This document shows, piece after piece, positions 60,173-64,000 of a stretch of 64,000 nt of DNA. The stretch covers positions 1-64,000 of the forward strand of contig DASXCU010000150.1 in assembly GCA_036491035.1 (NCBI GenBank). The letters are read 5' to 3'. The stretch is from Galbitalea sp036491035. GTDB lineage: Bacteria; Actinomycetota; Actinomycetes; Actinomycetales; Microbacteriaceae. The notes beneath the pieces were generated by a model. The model had not been told where the DNA came from. It searched no databases and worked only from the letters and a program-made list of their open reading frames with translations. The position numbers and the translations under genes were made by a program. Each line of letters starts with the position of its first letter. The stretch's first letter is position 1.

Positions 60173-60619
60173 ATGGCGCCAACGCTTGACGAGCTGGTAC
60201 AGCTGCTCCCGGCGAGTTCCATCAACCTGCGCGCCACGGCCACCAGCCGCGACGATGCGATCCGCCAGGCGGGCGCCCTTCTCGTCGGCGCCGGTGCGGT
60301 CGAACCCGACTACGTGGTTCAGATGCTCGAGCGCGAAAGCGTGGTGTCGACGTTCGTCGGAGACGGCATCGCACTGCCCCACGGCACCCTCACCGCAAAG
60401 AGCGACGTTGTCAACGAGGGACTCTCGCTCCTCCTGCTCGCGACGCCGGTCGACTGGGCGGGGCAACCCGTCACCCTCGTTATCGGTATCGCCGCCCACG
60501 GTCGGCGCTACATCACGCTTCTCAGCCAGTTGGCAACCGCGCTCCTCGACGACGGTCGCGCAACATCCTTGCGCGAAGCCACAACCGCCGAGCGCGTTCG
60601 CGCCCTGCTCGCAAGTTAG
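60173..60619 (+). CDS. Orphan PTS EIIA component (mannitol/fructose-Ntr type)
   Basis: A 148-residue EIIA protein. The phospho-accepting histidine is His70 in GDGIALPHGT, the hallmark of the mannitol/fructose EIIA and PtsN family, with MLERESVVSTFVG before it and the LVIGIAAHGRRYITLLSQLATAL strand after it. There is no EIIB, EIIC, HPr or EI gene nearby. It may be a mobile EIIA domain used by a transporter encoded elsewhere, or a PtsN-like regulatory protein. The start ATG is 20 bases after the polA stop, so it may be co-transcribed with it. Confidence 0.87.
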   Translation: MAPTLDELVQLLPASSINLRATATSRDDAIRQAGALLVGAGAVEPDYVVQMLERESVVSTFVGDGIALPHGTLTAKSDVVNEGLSLLLLATPVDWAGQPVTLVIGIAAHGRRYITLLSQLATALLDDGRATSLREATTAERVRALLAS

Positions 60620-60670
60620 CTGCACGCCGGTAGTCACCGCGGCGGAAGGCGCCTGTTCTAGGCTGAAAGT

Positions 60671-62350
60671 ATGACCGCTGACGAAACGTCCCCCGCTGTT
60701 CGCAAGCCCACCGCCATCGACGCGGTTGCCGAGAAATGGGTGGAAACCCTCGGCGACCTCATGCCGACCCTGGCCACGTACATCGGCCTCGATCGCGGAA
60801 AACTGGGGGAGTGGGAAGACTTCTCCCCGGCGGGACACGATGCGACTGCTGCCGCCGCGAAAGCGGTCATCGCCGAGCTCGAGCCCCTCTCGCCCGCGGA
60901 CGACGTCGACGCCGTCACCAAGGACGACCTCCTCAGCACTCTGAAGCTCGAGATCGAGAAGCACGACCTCGACTTCCACCTCCGCGACGTGAACGTCCTC
61001 GCTTCGCCGGTGCAGACGCTGCGCGAGACCTACGACATCATGCCGACCGACACCGAGGACGACTGGGCGAATGTCTCGTCACGGTTGAACACGGCGCCAA
61101 CAGCTATCGACCAGTACATCGAGACTCTGCGACTCGGAATCGAGCGCGGCGTGGTCCCGGCGAAGCGCCAGGTGCTCGAAGTGATCCTGCAGTGCCGCGA
61201 GTCGGCCGACCCCGACGGATTGTTCGCGGGCCTCGTGGGCGGCGCATCCGGGATCTCGGATGGGCTCAGCAGTGACCTGCGGAAGGGTGCGCTCGCGTCG
61301 GCTGCCGCATACGGCACCCTGGCCGACTTCTTCGAGAAGGAGCTGCTGCCGGCGGCGGGCGAGAAGGATGCGGTGGGCCGCGACCTCTATGCCGTCGCCT
61401 CGCGCTCGTTCCTCGGCGCAACCGTCGACCTCGACGAGACCTACGAGTGGGGTGTCGACGAACTGCAGCGAATGGTCGACGAGCAGACCAGCATCGCCAA
61501 CGAGATCAAGCCCGGCGCATCCGTCGAGGAGGCCATCGAACTCCTCGACTCCGACTCGTCGCGGAAGCTTCACGGAACCGAAGCGCTCCAGCGTTGGATG
61601 CAGGAGACCAGCGACCGGGCGGTGGAGGAGCTCGGCCGCTCGCACTTCGACATTCCGAAGGAGATCCGCACGCTTGAGTGCATGATCGCGCCCAACCACA
61701 CCGGAGTCATCTACTACACCGGTCCGACCGACGACTTCTCCCGCCCGGGGCGGATGTGGTGGTCCGTCCCCGAGGGAGTCACCGAGTTCAACACCTGGCG
61801 CGAGCTGACCACCGTGTACCACGAGGGTGTTCCCGGGCATCACCTGCAGATCGCGGAAGCGGTCTATAACCGCGTGACGCTCAACAGCTACCGTCGGCTG
61901 CTGGCGGGGACCTCGGGTCACGCCGAGGGGTGGGCTCTCTACGCCGAGCGACTCATGGAAGAGCTCGGCTACCTCGACGACCCGGCCGATCGCCTGGGGA
62001 TGCTCGATGGACAGCGGATGCGCGCGGCCCGCGTGGTCCTCGACATCGGCGTGCACCTGGAGAAGCAGCGCCCGGACGGCAAGGGCCCGTGGACAGGTGA
62101 CTACGCCTTCGACTTCATGGCCAGGCACGTGCACATGTCGCCGGAGTTCGTGCGGTTCGAGGTGAACCGCTACCTCGGCTGGCCTGGCCAGGCGCCCTCC
62201 TACAAGGTCGGACAGCGCATCTGGGAGCAAATCCGCGATGAGTACAAGGCCCGCGAGGGCGCGGCATTCAGCGCCAAGGCGTTCCACAAGAAGGCACTCG
62301 ATCTCGGCGGCATCGGACTCGACACCCTGAAAGACGCGCTGCTGAAGTGA
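60671..62350 (+). CDS. DUF885 family protein (putative metallopeptidase)
   Basis: A 559-residue helical protein of the DUF885 family. The conserved putative zinc motif HEGVPGHH is at residues 384-391 (YHEGVPGHHLQ). Other family landmarks are YYTGPTDDFSRPGRMWW, GTSGHAEGWALYAERLMEELGY and the C-terminal QAPSYKVGQRIWEQIRDE. The gluzincin-like H-E-x-x-x-x-H-H pattern and downstream acidic helix suggest a cytosolic peptidase, but the family is biochemically poorly defined. There is no signal peptide. It overlaps the following ThyA-like gene by four bases, so the two are translated together. Confidence 0.88.
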   Translation: MTADETSPAVRKPTAIDAVAEKWVETLGDLMPTLATYIGLDRGKLGEWEDFSPAGHDATAAAAKAVIAELEPLSPADDVDAVTKDDLLSTLKLEIEKHDLDFHLRDVNVLASPVQTLRETYDIMPTDTEDDWANVSSRLNTAPTAIDQYIETLRLGIERGVVPAKRQVLEVILQCRESADPDGLFAGLVGGASGISDGLSSDLRKGALASAAAYGTLADFFEKELLPAAGEKDAVGRDLYAVASRSFLGATVDLDETYEWGVDELQRMVDEQTSIANEIKPGASVEEAIELLDSDSSRKLHGTEALQRWMQETSDRAVEELGRSHFDIPKEIRTLECMIAPNHTGVIYYTGPTDDFSRPGRMWWSVPEGVTEFNTWRELTTVYHEGVPGHHLQIAEAVYNRVTLNSYRRLLAGTSGHAEGWALYAERLMEELGYLDDPADRLGMLDGQRMRAARVVLDIGVHLEKQRPDGKGPWTGDYAFDFMARHVHMSPEFVRFEVNRYLGWPGQAPSYKVGQRIWEQIRDEYKAREGAAFSAKAFHKKALDLGGIGLDTLKDALLK

Positions 62351-62997
62351 CGGAGGACATCGCCATCCACACCGACACCATCGGCGAGGCGTGGTTGGGG
62401 ATTGCCCGTCGCATCCTGACCGAGGGAGTGCCGAGCCGGTACGACGACCTGCCGATCCTGGAGGTTCCGCGCGCCACGCTGACGATCGATTTCCCGCGAA
62501 CCGACGATCTGATCGTGTCCGAGCTCGGCGATCCCGGGCGTCTCGACTGGATGCACACCAACTTCACGGATCACTCGCTCGTTCGCGAACTCGGCGATGC
62601 CCGCAGCTATGCCAGCCGACTGTTTGATTACGCCGGAGCGGGCCGCGACCAGGTGGGCTGGATCATCGAGCGGTTGCGCGCCGACCCGACCTCTCGATCG
62701 GCAACCATTACGACATTCGAGCCGCTCCTCGACACCTCCTACATCCCGTGCGTCAGTCTTCTGGACTTTTGGGTCCGGGACGGCGCACTCGAGCAGGTCG
62801 TCTACGCGCACAGCATCGATTTCGGGGCGAAGGGGTACGGGAACCTGGTCGAGCTCGCATGGCTGCAGGAGCACGTGGCCTCGGCGCTCGGGATTCCTGT
62901 TGGTCGGCTCGACTTCGTGGTCAAGTCCGCACACGTCTACGACACCGAGTTCGAGTACATGAACACCGTGTTGGCGCGGGTAGACACAGTCGGCTAA
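62347..62997 (+). CDS. Compact thymidylate-synthase-like protein
   Basis: A 216-residue protein whose C-terminal two thirds follow the thymidylate synthase fold. RSATITTFEP corresponds to the R-R-x-x-x-S-x-W strand; the nucleophile is Cys135 in YIPCVSLLDFWVRDG; YAHSIDFGAKGYGNLVELAWLQ matches the R-S-x-D-x-x-x-G-x-P-x-N block with the pyrimidine-discriminating Asn (Asn166); SAHVYDTEFEYM matches H-x-Y. Differences from ThyA: it is about 50-100 residues shorter, the usual phosphate-binding Arg is His155, and the His after the catalytic Cys is Val. It resembles the short archaeal-type ThyA proteins and could be a true synthase or a pyrimidine-modifying relative. The GTG start overlaps DUF885. Confidence 0.72.
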   Translation: MTEDIAIHTDTIGEAWLGIARRILTEGVPSRYDDLPILEVPRATLTIDFPRTDDLIVSELGDPGRLDWMHTNFTDHSLVRELGDARSYASRLFDYAGAGRDQVGWIIERLRADPTSRSATITTFEPLLDTSYIPCVSLLDFWVRDGALEQVVYAHSIDFGAKGYGNLVELAWLQEHVASALGIPVGRLDFVVKSAHVYDTEFEYMNTVLARVDTVG

Positions 62998-63102
62998 GCT
63001 GGAATGTCGCAATTGTGACTTCTATCCGCCTGCCTTCGGCGAACAAAAACTAGCTCTTCTCCGTCGACGGCCAAACTATGTCCATATCGGAGCAACAACT
63101 AC

Positions 63103-64000
63103 ATGACACTCGTAACGACCGACAAGGCACCCAAGCAGGTTGCCATCAACGACATCGGATCTGCTGAAGATTTCCTTGCCGCGGTCGAAAAGACCCTTAA
63201 GTTTTTCAATGACGGTGACCTCATCGAAGGAACCGTCGTCAAGATCGATCGTGACGAGGTTCTCCTCGACGTCGGTTACAAGACCGAGGGTGTAATCCCC
63301 TCTCGCGAACTTTCCATCAAGCACGACGTCGACCCAACCGAGGTCGTCAAGGTCGGCGACCTGGTCGAGGCTCTCGTTCTCCAGAAGGAGGACAAGGAGG
63401 GTCGGCTCATCCTGTCCAAGAAGCGCGCCCAGTACGAGCGTGCGTGGGGTGACGTCGAGAAGATCAAGGATGCCGATGGCATCGTGACCGGTTCGGTCAT
63501 CGAGGTCGTCAAGGGCGGCCTGATTGTCGACATCGGCCTCCGCGGCTTCCTGCCGGCGTCGCTCATCGAGCTTCGCCGCGTGCGCGACCTCACGCCGTAC
63601 CTCGGCCAGGAGATCGAGGCGAAGATCCTCGAACTGGACAAGAACCGCAACAACGTCGTCCTCTCCCGTCGTGCACTGCTCGAGCAGACGCAGAGCGAGA
63701 GCCGCACCACGTTCCTCGGAAACCTCTCCAAGGGCCAGGTTCGCAAGGGTGTCGTCTCCTCGATCGTCAACTTCGGCGCGTTCGTCGACCTCGGCGGAGT
63801 GGATGGACTCGTCCACGTTTCCGAGCTTTCGTGGAAGCACATCGAGCACGCGTCCGAGGTTGTCGAGGTTGGCCAGGAGGTCACCGTCGAGATCCTCGAA
63901 GTGGACCTCGACCGCGAGCGCGTGTCGCTCTCGCTCAAGGCCACCCAGGAAGACCCGTGGCAGGTGTTCGCGCGTACGCACGCGATCGGCCAGGTTGCCC
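63103..64000 (+). CDS. rpsA: 30S ribosomal protein S1 (3'-truncated by window edge)
   Basis: The first 299 residues of ribosomal protein S1; the frame is open at the right edge. Three S1 RNA-binding repeats are visible: about 37-105 (GDLIEGTVVKIDRDEVLLDVGYKTEG), about 125-190 (GIVTGSVIEVVKGGLIVDIGLRGFLPAS) and about 210-280 (GQVRKGVVSSIVNFGAFVDLGGVDGLVHVSELSW). Domain 4 should follow outside the window. The start ATG is preceded by GGAG at a distance of about 11 bases. The 105 bases upstream, after the ThyA-like gene, should hold its promoter and leader, though I could not assign boxes. The coding region is rich in translationally preferred codons, consistent with high expression. Confidence 0.96.
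   Translation, partial: MTLVTTDKAPKQVAINDIGSAEDFLAAVEKTLKFFNDGDLIEGTVVKIDRDEVLLDVGYKTEGVIPSRELSIKHDVDPTEVVKVGDLVEALVLQKEDKEGRLILSKKRAQYERAWGDVEKIKDADGIVTGSVIEVVKGGLIVDIGLRGFLPASLIELRRVRDLTPYLGQEIEAKILELDKNRNNVVLSRRALLEQTQSESRTTFLGNLSKGQVRKGVVSSIVNFGAFVDLGGVDGLVHVSELSWKHIEHASEVVEVGQEVTVEILEVDLDRERVSLSLKATQEDPWQVFARTHAIGQVA

Overview
The window is a gene-dense, high-GC chromosomal segment with all the marks of an actinobacterium, most likely a member of the Microbacteriaceae. The basis for this is many GTG starts, ATGA/GTGA start-stop overlaps, a PyrR-pyrBC-(membrane protein)-carAB-pyrF operon, an actinobacterial-type IHF domain joined to guanylate kinase, an HGxxPAAW protein in the trp cluster, a PdtaR-like ANTAR regulator, a PriA without helicase motifs and a PolA with a degraded proofreading domain. 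I see no insertion sequence, prophage, integrase, CRISPR array or rRNA. There is one tRNA gene. Almost everything is core metabolism or information processing.

Layout. 1-8.9 kb: the 3' end of secF, a rhodanese, the (p)ppGpp synthetase/hydrolase Rel, and a solitary AbiEi-antitoxin-like gene converging on rel. These are followed by a DUF349 protein and a membrane-anchored cyclophilin on the minus strand, then rarA, rpsD with a strong terminator hairpin, and a 60-residue protein. 8.9-19.7 kb: alaS-ruvX-mltG-aroE-aroC-aroK-aroB, a luciferase-domain protein, a small minus-strand membrane protein with an apparent frameshift, then aroQ, efp and nusB. Four consecutive shikimate-pathway genes plus aroQ make chorismate precursors here. 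19.7-30.4 kb: an M3 peptidase, then the complete de novo UMP operon apart from pyrD and pyrE (pyrR-B-C-x-carA-carB-pyrF), headed by a PyrR-binding RNA element that overlaps the pyrR ribosome-binding site. 30.4-39.4 kb: the IHF-Gmk fusion, rpoZ, coaBC, metK, priA, fmt, rsmB, rpe and an FKBP. 39.4-46.6 kb: hisE-hisG-hisF-hisI, running directly into a Trp-associated membrane protein, the HGxxPAAW protein, trpC-trpB-trpA and lgt. No trpE lies at the his/trp junction. 46.7-54.4 kb: gltB-gltD and pyk. 54.4-57.4 kb: a GntR/FCD regulator, tRNA-Leu(CAA), the ANTAR regulator, a frameshifted tyrosine-phosphatase-like gene and a hotdog thioesterase. 57.5-64 kb: polA, an orphan PTS EIIA, a DUF885 protein, a compact thymidylate-synthase-like protein and the start of rpsA, cut by the window edge.

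The most interesting items are: the in-frame IHF-like/guanylate kinase fusion; the PyrR translational-control element; a short ThyA-fold protein that keeps the catalytic Cys but has His where ThyA has its phosphate-binding Arg; two loci with probable frameshifts (one pair compensating around a phosphatase P-loop, one cutting off a Gln-rich tail); a 21-bp tandem repeat in the gltB-gltD gap; the missing trpE; and a recurrent GGATGC/GCATCC hexamer that appears to override normal codon preference. I did not find a clear, entirely new multi-gene system in this window.
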